Position numbers and translations under genes: made by a program. This document shows, one piece after another, positions 44,239 through 52,826 of a DNA stretch of 64,000 nucleotides. The first letter of the stretch is position 1. The number at the start of each line of letters is the position of its first letter. Source of the DNA: Alphaproteobacteria bacterium (GTDB taxonomy: Bacteria; Pseudomonadota; Alphaproteobacteria; Micropepsales; Micropepsaceae); the NCBI GenBank assembly GCA_020852655.1, contig JADZAI010000013.1, forward strand, positions 1 through 64,000, read 5' to 3'. Under the pieces are notes generated by a model, which was not told where the DNA came from, did not search any database, and saw only the letters and a list, made by a program, of their open reading frames with translations.

Positions 44239-45058
44239 CCGGCGTCGCCCGCTGGGTGTCGGTCTCGCTCTGGAACTTGAAGGGGCGCGGAATTTCGCGC
44301 GCGTGCGGGTTGCCCGCGGCCTGATAGGAATAGAGCAGGGCGCGCCGGTCGTGCACCGAGGTGTTCGGCAGCGAGCGGTGCACCAGCAGCGAACCGAAGA
44401 AGGCGACGCTGCCGGCCGGTACTTCCAGCGGCACGAGGCGGCTCATGTCGAATTTCGTCGTGTCGATCTCGCGATTGCGGAAGCCGTCATTCTGCCAGGT
44501 CGGCTGGACGCCTTCCTTGTGCGTGCCGGGCGCGACCTCGAGGCAGCCATTCTCGCGGCTGGCCTCGTCGAGGAAGATCATCGCGGTGACCACATCGCGC
44601 GCGACCTTCGCGAAGGGCGCCCAGTAGGGATAGTCCTGGTGGAGGATGATCGGCCCGCCCTTGTGGGCGCGCTTGAAGTTCACCTTCTCGGTGAAGAGGA
44701 CGAGGTCGTCCTGGCCGGTCAGGTCTTTGCAGGGATCGACGAGGCGCGGGTCGTGGCCCCAGTCGTTGAGCACCGGGCTGACATGCGCGAAGGGCTCGAT
44801 GCCCTGGACGAGATCGGGGTCGGAGGGCTCCCACTTCACGGTGACCAGGATGTCCTCGTCGCGCTCGAACATGTAGCTGCCCATGACGTTCTTGCTGCCG
44901 CGCTTGCGGGCCAGCAATTGCGCCGAGAGGTCGTCGCAGTCGCGGCCCATGCGGTCGCATTCCTCGGGGCTGAACACGGCCTTGCGCACGACGAAGCCGT
45001 CGCGGTCGAGGGTGGCCTTTTCCTCGGCGGTCAGGCGGAAGCTCTTTGCCATCGTCAT
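44231..45058 (-). CDS. PhyH-family dioxygenase (3)
   Basis: This 275-residue oxygenase has ILHQDYPYWAPF (HxD near residue 140) and GSLLVHRSLPN (distal His near 222). It is a close paralogue of the protein at 54359-55171: both begin FRLT.EE...DRDGFVVR and share VGSYMFE/MGSYMFE and VQGIEPFAH. It is the last gene of the seven-gene minus-strand operon that starts with the GntR regulator at 50970 and holds the sugar-acid genes, so it is expected to serve the same pathway. An alternative start lies six bases downstream at 45052. Confidence 0.85.
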   Translation of the reverse strand: MTMAKSFRLTAEEKATLDRDGFVVRKAVFSPEECDRMGRDCDDLSAQLLARKRGSKNVMGSYMFERDEDILVTVKWEPSDPDLVQGIEPFAHVSPVLNDWGHDPRLVDPCKDLTGQDDLVLFTEKVNFKRAHKGGPIILHQDYPYWAPFAKVARDVVTAMIFLDEASRENGCLEVAPGTHKEGVQPTWQNDGFRNREIDTTKFDMSRLVPLEVPAGSVAFFGSLLVHRSLPNTSVHDRRALLYSYQAAGNPHAREIPRPFKFQSETDTQRATPVT

Positions 45059-45086
45059 TCTCCCATGCTGGCCCGCCGGTCAGGCG

Positions 45087-46781
45087 TCAGGCCGTCTTTT
45101 CGATTCTGAGATCGAGCTCATCGATCATCTGTTTGCGGATCAGGAATTTCTGGACCTTGCCGGTCACGGTCATCGGGAACTCGTCGACGAAGCGGATGTA
45201 GCGGGGCACCTTCTGGTGCGCGATCTGGCCCTGGCAGAACGCCTTGATCTCGGCCTCGTCGGCCTTCTGGCCGGGCTGGAGGCGGATCCAGGCGCACAAT
45301 TCCTCGCCGTATTTCGTATCGGGCACGCCGACGATCTGCACGTCGGCGACCTTCGGGTGGCGGTAGAGGAATTCCTCGATCTCGCGCGGATAGAGATTCT
45401 CGCCGCCGCGGATCACCATGTCCTTGATGCGGCCGACGACGTTGCCGTAGCCCTCGGCATCGATGGTGCCGAGATCGCCGGTGTACATCCAGCCGCCGGC
45501 GTCGATCGCCTCGGCGGTTCGAGCCTCGTCGTCCCAATAGCCGATCATCACCGAATAGCCGCGGGTGCAGATCTCGCCGGTGCCGCCGCGCGGAACGGTG
45601 GCGCCGTGCTCGTCGACGATCTTCACCTCCAGATGCGGCAGCACCTTGCCGATGGTGGAGACGCGGCGTTCGATGGGATCGTCGGGCGAAGACTGGAAGC
45701 TGACCGGGCTCGTCTCGGTCATGCCGTAGGCGATGGTGACGTCGCGCATGTGCATCTTCGCGACGACCTGCTTCATCACCTCGACCGGGCAGGGCGAGCC
45801 GGCCATGCATCCGGTGCGCAGCGAGGCGAGGTCGAAGGAGGCGAAGTCCGGGTGGCCGAGCACGCCGATGAACATCGTCGGCACGCCGTAGAGACCGGTG
45901 CATTTCTCGCTCTGCACGGCCTTCAGCACGGCCAGCGGGTCGAATACCTCGGCCGGGTAGACCATCGTGGCCCCGTGGGTGAGGCAGCCGAGATTGCCCA
46001 TCACCATGCCGAAACAGTGATAGAGCGGCACCGGAATGCACAGCCGGTCGCCTTCGCGAAGTCCGATGGAGCGGCCGACGAAGAAGCCGTTGTTCAGGAT
46101 GTTGCGGTGGGAAAGCGTCGCACCCTTCGGTGCGCCGGTCGTGCCGCTGGTGAACTGGATGTTGATCGCGTCCCTGGCGTCGAGCTTCGGTCCGATCGCC
46201 TTCAGCGCGGCGCGTGCGGCGTCGTCGGCCAGGGCGGGCACGTCGTCGAAGCGTATCCAGCCGGGCCGTGGGCTCTTGCCGATGACGATGACGGTGCGCA
46301 GGTCGGGCACGCGGGCGCTGGCGAGCTCGGAGGGCGCAGCGGCGGCGATCTCCGGCGCCAGCGTTTCGACCATGCCGACATAGTCGCTGGTCTTGAACCG
46401 CTCGGCGGCGACCAGGATCTTCACGCCGACCTTCTTCAGCGTGTATTCGACCTCGGAGAGGCGATAGGCGGGGTTGATCGTAACCAGGATCGCGCCGATG
46501 CGGGCGGCGGCGAATTGCGTCAGCGTCCACTCGGCGCAGTTGGGCGACCAGATGCCGATGCGGTCGCCGCGCGCGAGGCCGAGCTTCAGGAGGCCGGCGG
46601 CGAGGTCGTCGGCGCGCTTCAGAAGCTCCGCATAGGTCCAGCGTACGTCCTGGTGCACCGAGATGAGTGCCAGTTCATTCGGCCATTTCGCGGCGGCCTG
46701 TTCCAGCGCGACGCCGATGGTGGTCTCGATCAGCGCCGGGGTGGCGGCGCCTGTTACGTGGCTGAGGCTCTGATCGGTCAT
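45087..46781 (-). CDS. AMP-dependent acyl-CoA synthetase
   Basis: The 564-residue ANL enzyme has the P-loop [15 protein letters not shown] near residue 213, [10 protein letters not shown] near 355, [11 protein letters not shown] near 442 and the C-terminal [11 protein letters not shown] with the catalytic Lys. It resembles medium/long-chain fatty-acyl-CoA ligases of the FadD/AcsM type. In a sugar-oxidation operon it would activate a carboxylic acid freed from an acylated or alkylated sugar. It lies 28 bases upstream of PhyH (3) and 16 bases downstream of the dehydratase gene. Confidence 0.85.
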   Translation of the reverse strand: MTDQSLSHVTGAATPALIETTIGVALEQAAAKWPNELALISVHQDVRWTYAELLKRADDLAAGLLKLGLARGDRIGIWSPNCAEWTLTQFAAARIGAILVTINPAYRLSEVEYTLKKVGVKILVAAERFKTSDYVGMVETLAPEIAAAAPSELASARVPDLRTVIVIGKSPRPGWIRFDDVPALADDAARAALKAIGPKLDARDAINIQFTSGTTGAPKGATLSHRNILNNGFFVGRSIGLREGDRLCIPVPLYHCFGMVMGNLGCLTHGATMVYPAEVFDPLAVLKAVQSEKCTGLYGVPTMFIGVLGHPDFASFDLASLRTGCMAGSPCPVEVMKQVVAKMHMRDVTIAYGMTETSPVSFQSSPDDPIERRVSTIGKVLPHLEVKIVDEHGATVPRGGTGEICTRGYSVMIGYWDDEARTAEAIDAGGWMYTGDLGTIDAEGYGNVVGRIKDMVIRGGENLYPREIEEFLYRHPKVADVQIVGVPDTKYGEELCAWIRLQPGQKADEAEIKAFCQGQIAHQKVPRYIRFVDEFPMTVTGKVQKFLIRKQMIDELDLRIEKTA

Positions 46782-46797
46782 GTGCGCGTCTCCTCGT

Positions 46798-47931
46798 TCA
46801 GGCGAGTCCGCGCGCGGCCAGCGATTTCATCAGGGCGCGCACGCCACTCGTCCAGGGCGGCGCAAGGTCCGACGTCGTGACCTCGTTGACAAGCGCACCG
46901 AGACGCGGCGAGGAGACCCGCACCACGTCGCCCAGCTTGTGGGTGAAGCCTTCGCCCTTCGCGCCGCGATCCACGGTGGGCACGAACATGGTGCCGAGGA
47001 ACAGCATCAACCCGTCGGGATATTGATGCTCGGCGCCGATGGTGGCGCGCACCAGGTCGGCCGGCGGCCGGCTGATCTCGCGCATCGAGTTGGTGCCCTC
47101 GACGACGAACTGGTCGAGGCCCTCGACCCGCAGATGCACGCCGGCGCCGTTGACATCCTCCAGCGTGAAGAGGTCGTCGAACAGGCGCACGAAGGGGCCG
47201 ATCACACTCGACGCGTTGTTGTCCTTGGCCTTGGAGAGCAGCAAAGCGCTGCGGCCCTCGAAGTCGCGCAGGTTCACGTCGTTGCCGAGCGTCGCGCCGA
47301 CGATCTCGCCGCGCGACGACACGGCGAGGACGATCTCCGGCTCGGGATTGTTCCATTGCGATTTCGGATGCAGGCCGATCTTAGCGCCGCAGCCGACGGA
47401 CGAGAGCGGCTGGGCCTTGGTGAAGATCTCGGCGTCCGGCCCGATGCCGACTTCGAGATATTGCGACCAGAGGCCGCCGGCCATCAGCACGCGCCTGGCC
47501 TCCTCCGCCTCGATAGAGCCCGGGCGCACGCCCTTCAGCGAGCCCCCGAAAGCCCCGGCCAGTTCGCCGCGCAGGCGGTGCGCCGCGCCGACGTCGCCCT
47601 TCGCGCGCTCTTCGATGACGCGTTCGATCAGGCTGTCGGCGAAGGTCACGCCGGCGGCCTTCACGGCCTGAAGATCGCAGGGGGCGAGCAGGCTGCCGGT
47701 CTCCAGCGCTTCGCTGAGGCTGCACAGGACCGGGCCGCCATGCGCCTTCACGCGCGCCGCTATGCGGTCGAGATCGAACAGGTCGCTCATCGTCGGGGCC
47801 AGCAGCGACAGGTCGATCAGCGCCCAGCCGCGCAGGACGCAGACATGCGGCCCGCCCTGACGCTGCACGCGGCCGACCAGCACGGCATCGGCGGCGTCTT
47901 CGGGGAGGATATCCTCGGGCTTCAGCTTCAT
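46798..47931 (-). CDS. xylX: 2-keto-3-deoxy-pentonate dehydratase (XylX/KdaD, FAH family)
   Basis: The 377-residue fumarylacetoacetase-fold protein strongly resembles Caulobacter XylX, the 2-keto-3-deoxy-D-xylonate dehydratase. Shared stretches as I recall them are [42 protein letters not shown] and [20 protein letters not shown]. The enzyme removes water from 2-keto-3-deoxypentonate to give 2-oxoglutarate semialdehyde. The same substrate arises from D-xylonate and D-arabinonate because the C2 and C3 stereocentres are lost. Coupled to the lactonase gene (ATGA). Likeness by memory, not by a search. Confidence 0.8.
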   Translation of the reverse strand: MKLKPEDILPEDAADAVLVGRVQRQGGPHVCVLRGWALIDLSLLAPTMSDLFDLDRIAARVKAHGGPVLCSLSEALETGSLLAPCDLQAVKAAGVTFADSLIERVIEERAKGDVGAAHRLRGELAGAFGGSLKGVRPGSIEAEEARRVLMAGGLWSQYLEVGIGPDAEIFTKAQPLSSVGCGAKIGLHPKSQWNNPEPEIVLAVSSRGEIVGATLGNDVNLRDFEGRSALLLSKAKDNNASSVIGPFVRLFDDLFTLEDVNGAGVHLRVEGLDQFVVEGTNSMREISRPPADLVRATIGAEHQYPDGLMLFLGTMFVPTVDRGAKGEGFTHKLGDVVRVSSPRLGALVNEVTTSDLAPPWTSGVRALMKSLAARGLA

Positions 47932-48764
47932 CGACCGTCCAATCCGTAGAAACGCGCGGCCGTACCGCCGAACACCGCGGCCTTCTCGTCCGCGGAGAGG
48001 CCGGCCGTCAGCGACTCCGCCATCCCGAGCCAGCCCGTGTAGTCGCCCGCGAGGGTCAGCACCGGCCAGTCGCTGCCCCACATGAGCCGCTGGGGCCCGA
48101 AGGCTTCGAGCAGCACATCGACATAGGGCTTGAGCGCTGCCTGCGTCGTGCGGTCGCCCGTTTCGGTGAGCAGGCCGGAGAGCTTGCAGGCCGCGGCGGT
48201 TTCCCGGCCGAGGCGGCGCATCCAGCCGGCCCAGGGCTCGATTTCGCCGCGCGCGATATAGGGCTTCGCGCCGTGGTCGATGACGGCGCTGAGATCGCCG
48301 TCCTCCGCAAGAAAGCGGAAGACATGCGGCAGGTGGCGCGGAAAGATGAGCACGTCATAGCAGAGGCCCGCGGCCTTCAGCGCGGCGAAGGCCGGTGCGA
48401 GTTCCGGCTTCAGGATCCAGGTGTCGTCGGGGAGATCCTGGAGCATCGGCCGCAGGCTCACGAGTTTCCGGTGCCGGGCGAGGCGCGCGATCTCATCGGC
48501 CGCGTCCGGCGCCTCGAAATCCGCCCAGCCCACGACGCCCGCGACGAAAGGCGTGGTGTCGGCGATCGCCAGCAGGAACTCGGTCTCGGCGACGGTCTGG
48601 GCGGCCTGCACGAGCACGGTCCTCTCTATGCCGCAGGCTGCAAGAAGCGGCGCCATGTCGGGCGGCATGTAGTCGCGATAGAGCGACGGCACAGCCTCGG
48701 CCGTGAGCCAGCCATAGTCGCCGCGCGCCGGGCGCCAGAAATGATGGTGCGCGTCGATCCTCAC
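47928..48764 (-). CDS. Sugar-acid lactonase (L-fuconolactonase-like, COG3618)
   Basis: The 278-residue amidohydrolase-fold protein begins MRIDAHHHFWRP with the HxH metal site. It contains YDVLIFPRHLPH near 133, CKLSGLLTE near 190 and MWGSDWPV with the catalytic Asp near 230. This is the pattern of L-fucono-1,5-lactonase and L-rhamnono-lactonase. It would open the lactone formed by the aldose dehydrogenase two genes upstream. D-arabinose shares C2-C4 stereochemistry with L-fucose, so a D-arabinonolactone substrate is reasonable. It overlaps FucU by four bases. Confidence 0.8.
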   Translation of the reverse strand: MRIDAHHHFWRPARGDYGWLTAEAVPSLYRDYMPPDMAPLLAACGIERTVLVQAAQTVAETEFLLAIADTTPFVAGVVGWADFEAPDAADEIARLARHRKLVSLRPMLQDLPDDTWILKPELAPAFAALKAAGLCYDVLIFPRHLPHVFRFLAEDGDLSAVIDHGAKPYIARGEIEPWAGWMRRLGRETAAACKLSGLLTETGDRTTQAALKPYVDVLLEAFGPQRLMWGSDWPVLTLAGDYTGWLGMAESLTAGLSADEKAAVFGGTAARFYGLDGR

Positions 48765-49210
48765 GGCGCGGCGGCCTGCTGGTCCGGGGGCAGGACGCCC
48801 TTCTTCAGGATCAGATTGCCCCAGAAGCGGGGCTCGCCGGTCGCGACGATGCCATAGGCCTCGCGGGCGCGGGCATAGAAGGCATGGCGCTCGATCGGCG
48901 CGATGGAGCGCTCATAGCCGGCCGCCTTCAGGATGCGCGCATAGTCGCGGCAGACTTCGGGAACATCGCCGGGCGCGGCGCTGTCCTCCATGCGGAAGGC
49001 GGCGTTCGCGACGAAATCGTCCAGCGGGAAGACGCTGGCGATGGCCTTGACCAGGCGCGGCCCCGCAACGCCCTCCATGCGGATCAGCCGGCGCGCGTTC
49101 GACGAGGCCGGGAAATTCGCATCCGCAATGACGATCTCGTCGCCGTGGCCCATGGCACGCAGCATGGCGAGCAGGTCCGGGCCCAGCAGCGGGTCGATGC
49201 CGCGCAGCAT
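48761..49210 (-). CDS. fucU: FucU/RbsD-type sugar mutarotase
   Basis: The 149-residue protein matches the FucU family. LLAMLRAMGHGDEIVIADAN near residues 13-32 contains the conserved GHGD, and the C-terminus has ERHAFYARAREAYGIVATGE. These small proteins interconvert anomers of L-fucose, D-ribose or related sugars. In this operon it would supply the anomer for the aldose 1-dehydrogenase encoded upstream. Three bases separate it from that gene. Confidence 0.85.
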   Translation of the reverse strand: MLRGIDPLLGPDLLAMLRAMGHGDEIVIADANFPASSNARRLIRMEGVAGPRLVKAIASVFPLDDFVANAAFRMEDSAAPGDVPEVCRDYARILKAAGYERSIAPIERHAFYARAREAYGIVATGEPRFWGNLILKKGVLPPDQQAAAP

Positions 49211-49213
49211 GGC

Positions 49214-50245
49214 TCAGCGCCCGCCCGGGGTAGGGGCATCGGCATGGATCATCCCGCGATCCTTGAGGTCGCGCCACAGCGATGCGGGAATCGCGGCCTC
49301 CAGAAGGTCGGCGTTCTCCTTGGCTTCCTTCTGCGAGATCGCACCGGGAATGACGCTGACCACCAGCGGATGGGCCAGCACGAACTGGAGTGCGGCGGCG
49401 CGCAGATCGACGCCGTGTGCGTCGCAGGCCGCACGCAACGCCTGGGCCCGTTCGGCGATGGGCCGGGGGATGGCGGCGTAGTCGTAGGTCGTCTTGCCGG
49501 CGAGGACGCCCGAATTGTACGGGCCGCCGATGACGATGCCGGCGCCGGCCCTGGCGCATTGCGGAAACAGCGTCTCCAGCGGCTCCTGCTCCAGCAGCGT
49601 GTAGCGGCCGGCGAGCAGGAAGAGGTCGGGATCGGCGAGTTCCAGCAGGCGGGCGCAGGGCTGCCACTCGTTGACGCCGGCGCCGATGGCCGCGACGACA
49701 CCGCTGCTGCGGAGCTCCTGGAGGGCCTTCCAGCCGCCCTGCGTCAGAAGCTCCTGGATGCGCGCTTCCGACCCCGCGCGCCCGCCGTGATTGGGGCCGT
49801 CGACGTCATGCACATAGAGGATGTCGACGCGGTCGAGCCCCAGCCGCTTCAGGCTCGATTCGAAGGAGCGCATCACGGCGTCGTAGGAATAGTCGTAGAC
49901 GAATTTCAGCGGCGGCACGTCGACATAGATGCCGCCATTGCTTTCGCCCGGGCCCGCCGGTTCGAGCAGCCGCCCGACCTTGGTCGACAGCACATAGCCG
50001 GTTCGCGGCTTGCCCTTCAGCACGCGCCCGAGCCGCCCCTCCGACAGGCCGAGGCCATAGAGCGGCGCGGTGTCGAAATGGCGCATGCCGACCGCCCACG
50101 CCGCTTCGATGGCGTCGTCGCAGTCCTTTTCCTCCAGCTTCTGGAGAAAGTTGCCCAACGGCGCCGTGCCGAAGCCCAGCGCGGTGAAATCGAGCGTCCT
50201 CCCGCCCCGGGTCGTGAAGCGGCGCAGCGCGGCCCCGGCCGACAT
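49214..50245 (-). CDS. Aldose 1-dehydrogenase (D-threo-aldose/L-fucose dehydrogenase type AKR)
   Basis: The 343-residue AKR shows FDTAPLYGLGLSE (Asp and catalytic Tyr) near residue 57, VLSTKVGRLLEP (Lys) and ILYVHDVDGP (His). The layout and length match D-threo-aldose 1-dehydrogenases (EC 1.1.1.122), which oxidise L-fucose and also D-arabinose to the lactone. It is the second gene of the operon after the GntR regulator (two-base gap) and is followed by mutarotase, lactonase and dehydratase genes, in line with an oxidative sugar route. Confidence 0.8.
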   Translation of the reverse strand: MSAGAALRRFTTRGGRTLDFTALGFGTAPLGNFLQKLEEKDCDDAIEAAWAVGMRHFDTAPLYGLGLSEGRLGRVLKGKPRTGYVLSTKVGRLLEPAGPGESNGGIYVDVPPLKFVYDYSYDAVMRSFESSLKRLGLDRVDILYVHDVDGPNHGGRAGSEARIQELLTQGGWKALQELRSSGVVAAIGAGVNEWQPCARLLELADPDLFLLAGRYTLLEQEPLETLFPQCARAGAGIVIGGPYNSGVLAGKTTYDYAAIPRPIAERAQALRAACDAHGVDLRAAALQFVLAHPLVVSVIPGAISQKEAKENADLLEAAIPASLWRDLKDRGMIHADAPTPGGR

Positions 50246-50247
50246 GG

Positions 50248-50970
50248 TCACTCCTTCTCGCGTTCGATCTGGGCGAGCGCACGCTCGACGGTGCGCGCGA
50301 CCGCAGTGAGATGGACGCGCATGGCGACGCCCGCGAACTCGGGGTCGCCCGACTTGATGGCGTCGACCAGCCGGCGGTGTTCGGCAAAGGTCGTGGCGGC
50401 CCGGTCTTCGGCGGGCAGGGCGAGGCGCCGGGGGCGGTCGAGCGGGGCGCGGGCGGCCTCCAGCAGGCGCAGGGCGCGCGGCGTTTCGATGGCGCCGAAG
50501 ATCATGGCGTGCAGGTCTTCGTCGAGCTCGTAGAAGCTGGCCAGGTCGCGGCTGCGCAGCGCTTCGTCCTGGCGCGCGAGATTGGCCTCCATCGCGGCGA
50601 TCAGGGCGTCGTCGGCAGCGGCGGTCAGGCGCCGGGTCGCCTCGACCTCCAGCGCCATGCGGATGAACATGCTCTCGCGCACGTCGCTGGCGCGGATCGG
50701 CGCGACGAAGCTGCCGTGCTGGGGAAAGACGTCGACCAGCGCCTCGTCCGCGAGGCGGGCGATGGCCTCGCTGACCGGTGCACGCGAGACGCCGAGTTCG
50801 AGCGCGATCTCCTCCTTGCGCAGCGGCGCGCCCGGCGGAAGGATCAGTTCGCGGATGCGGCGGCGCAGCTCGTGGTAGACGCGCTCGGCCTTGGACTGGT
50901 CCTGGATCAACGTCGCCGGCGTGCGGGCCTTGTTCCCGGACTCCTCCCCAGGCGGCAGCAGGACAGGCAT
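50248..50970 (-). CDS. GntR-family regulator, FCD domain (copy 2)
   Basis: The 240-residue protein is a near duplicate of the one at 39332-40018. The helix LGVSRAPVSEAIARLADEAL and the following VDVFPQHGSFVAPIRA are almost the same, and the FCD domain keeps FYELDEDLHAMIF. It heads the seven-gene sugar-oxidation operon and diverges from the GPH symporter gene, with the CTAACATTCTAC site between. It is likely an autoregulating repressor that responds to a sugar acid. A TTG at 50991 would lengthen the N-terminus by seven residues. Confidence 0.85.
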   Translation of the reverse strand: MPVLLPPGEESGNKARTPATLIQDQSKAERVYHELRRRIRELILPPGAPLRKEEIALELGVSRAPVSEAIARLADEALVDVFPQHGSFVAPIRASDVRESMFIRMALEVEATRRLTAAADDALIAAMEANLARQDEALRSRDLASFYELDEDLHAMIFGAIETPRALRLLEAARAPLDRPRRLALPAEDRAATTFAEHRRLVDAIKSGDPEFAGVAMRVHLTAVARTVERALAQIEREKE

Positions 50971-51093
50971 TCCACCCACGCGAGGCCACAAGCCCCGGGC
51001 GGGGCTCCTTCGACATTACGATGAGGGCATTGGAATATCAGTGAGCCATCAAAGTCAACGATTTCGGGCTTGCCCCACTTGTTTTTGGGCATG

Positions 51094-51105
51094 CTAACAT
51101 TCTAC
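51094..51105. promoter_or_regulatory. CTAACATTCTAC operator, copy C
   Basis: The site lies between the divergent GntR regulator and the first GPH symporter gene, about 120 bases from each start. It shares CTAACAT with the perfect palindromes at 40911 and 55267 and is nearly identical to the site at 60231. This is the expected place for autoregulation plus control of uptake. Confidence 0.55.
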
Positions 51106-51217
51106 GCTTCCCTGGACGAGAGATCCGAAGAGATCGCCGGCCGAGGAAGAGCATGAGACTGCGCACCCGCCCCCTATGCCCGGTCTTCGGACCGCTGCCT
51201 GCGCTCGGCGGGGGCGC

Positions 51218-52714
51218 ATGACCGACAGTTTCGTCCAGTCCAGCCTGGAGGCGGTCGAAGCGGCGGCGGAGCCGGCGGCAGGAAAAGCGGCAGCGCCGCT
51301 CACCGCACGCCAGAAGGCGGTCTACTCGACCGGAGACCTCGCCGAGGCGGTCATCAGCGTCGCGCTGGCGCAGTATCTGCTGTTCTACCTCACCGCGGTC
51401 GTCGGCCTCTCCGGATCGCTGGCCGGCACGGCGCTGGCGCTGACCCTGGTCGTCGATGCGCTGGCCGATCCGCTGATCGGCTATGTGAGCGACAATACGC
51501 GCTCGCGCTGGGGCCGCCGGCATCCCTTCATGCTCGGAGCGGCCATCCCGCTGGCGCTGTCGATCGGACTGCTGTTCTCGATCCCGAAGATCGAATCGAC
51601 GCCGCTGCTGTTCGCCTATGTCTTCGGCGTGTTGCTGCTGCTGCGCTTCTCCTATTCCTTCTTCGCGCTGCCCTATATCGCGCTCGGGGCCGAGCTTTCG
51701 CGCGACTACACCGAGCGGTCGGTGCTCCAAGTCTACCGGAACTTCTTCAACATCTCCGGCAATCTGCTGACCGTGGTGCTTGGCTTCGGGCTCTTCATGA
51801 GCGGCCCGGGCGGGCTTCACGATCGCGCCGCCTATGCGCCGTTCGGCTGGGCCTGCGGCGGCGTGGTGCTGCTGACCGCGCTGCTGTCCGGCTTCGGCAC
51901 GATGTCGATGCGCCATCGCATGTATACGGTGGCGCCGCCGGAGACCTCCGCCGCGGCACGGCTGTTCGGCGAGCTGCGCGACGTCTTCCGCAATCACTCC
52001 TTCATCGTGCTGCTCGTCACCATCGTCGTCTTCTGGGTGGCGCAGGGCACGGCGATCAATCTCGGCGTCTACACCTATACCTATTTCTGGAAGGTCGGCG
52101 CCGATGTGATCCAGACCGTGCTGGTCTCCGGCACGATCGGACTTTTCACCGGCATACCGGTCTGCGCCGTGCTGCTGGGGCGGCTGGAGAAGAAGAATAT
52201 CTGCACCGGGGCGATCGTCATCGTCTGCGCGCTGCTGTTCACGCCGCCGCTGCTCGGCATCGGCGGGTTCCTGCCGCCGGGCGGCAGTGCGCTCACGGTG
52301 GCCCTCTGCACCTTCGCGTTCCTCACCTCGGTGGCGCTAACCAACGCTTTCGTGTCGTTCAATTCGATGATGGTCGATGCCGCCGACGAGCATGAGCTGC
52401 TTTTCGGCGTGCGGCGCGAGGGCCTTTATTTCGCGGCGCTTTCCTTTTCGGGCAAGGCGGCGCTCGGCCTCGGCGCGTTAATCGCGGGCTTCGCGCTCGA
52501 CTTCGTCATAGGCTTTCCGGGCGGCCTCGCGGCCAATCCGGGCGCCGCCGTCGACAGCGGCACCATCGTGCGCCTCGGCCTGATCGCCGGGCCGGGGACG
52601 GCGTTCATCTCGGCGCTGTCGGCCTTCGCCATGTCGCGCTATCGCGTCAGCCGCAGCGAGCTGCATCGCATCCAGGGCGAGTTGGTGCGACGTAACGGCA
52701 GTGCGGCTGCGTGA
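51218..52714 (+). CDS. GPH-family sugar:cation symporter (1)
   Basis: The 498-residue protein has 12 membrane helices and the marks of the glycoside-pentoside-hexuronide family. These are VYSTGDLAEAV near residue 43, VDALADPLIGYVSDNTRSRW near 90 and GRRHPFM after it. MelB-like proteins import glycosides or pentosides with Na+ or H+. A GGGGG ribosome-binding stretch precedes the ATG. It is divergent from the GntR-headed sugar-oxidation operon and followed by a second symporter. Likely cargo: a pentose glycoside or its oligomer. Confidence 0.85.
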   Translation: MTDSFVQSSLEAVEAAAEPAAGKAAAPLTARQKAVYSTGDLAEAVISVALAQYLLFYLTAVVGLSGSLAGTALALTLVVDALADPLIGYVSDNTRSRWGRRHPFMLGAAIPLALSIGLLFSIPKIESTPLLFAYVFGVLLLLRFSYSFFALPYIALGAELSRDYTERSVLQVYRNFFNISGNLLTVVLGFGLFMSGPGGLHDRAAYAPFGWACGGVVLLTALLSGFGTMSMRHRMYTVAPPETSAAARLFGELRDVFRNHSFIVLLVTIVVFWVAQGTAINLGVYTYTYFWKVGADVIQTVLVSGTIGLFTGIPVCAVLLGRLEKKNICTGAIVIVCALLFTPPLLGIGGFLPPGGSALTVALCTFAFLTSVALTNAFVSFNSMMVDAADEHELLFGVRREGLYFAALSFSGKAALGLGALIAGFALDFVIGFPGGLAANPGAAVDSGTIVRLGLIAGPGTAFISALSAFAMSRYRVSRSELHRIQGELVRRNGSAAA

Positions 52715-52826
52715 CATCTGCGCATTCGCGCGGATTCGCCCGTGACGAACGGCCCACGGCCCGCCTATGATTCCGCCAACGATCAAAAGGTCCGGCCACG
52801 ACCGGCCCGTGTAAGGGAGCGCTGGG

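Noticed and set aside
44231-50245. L-fucose catabolic operon ending in 2,4-diketo-3-deoxyfuconate hydrolysis
   Set aside because: FucU, the dehydrogenase and the lactonase would fit L-fucose. However, the fumarylacetoacetase-fold gene matches XylX-type dehydratases rather than the diketo-acid hydrolase, no enolase-type fuconate dehydratase or KDF dehydrogenase is present, and a semialdehyde dehydrogenase is. L-fucose remains a side possibility.
39332-50970. The two FCD regulators as pseudogene remnants of one duplication
   Set aside because: Both are full length, keep intact helix-turn-helix and ligand-domain residues, and sit at the head or centre of separate operons.
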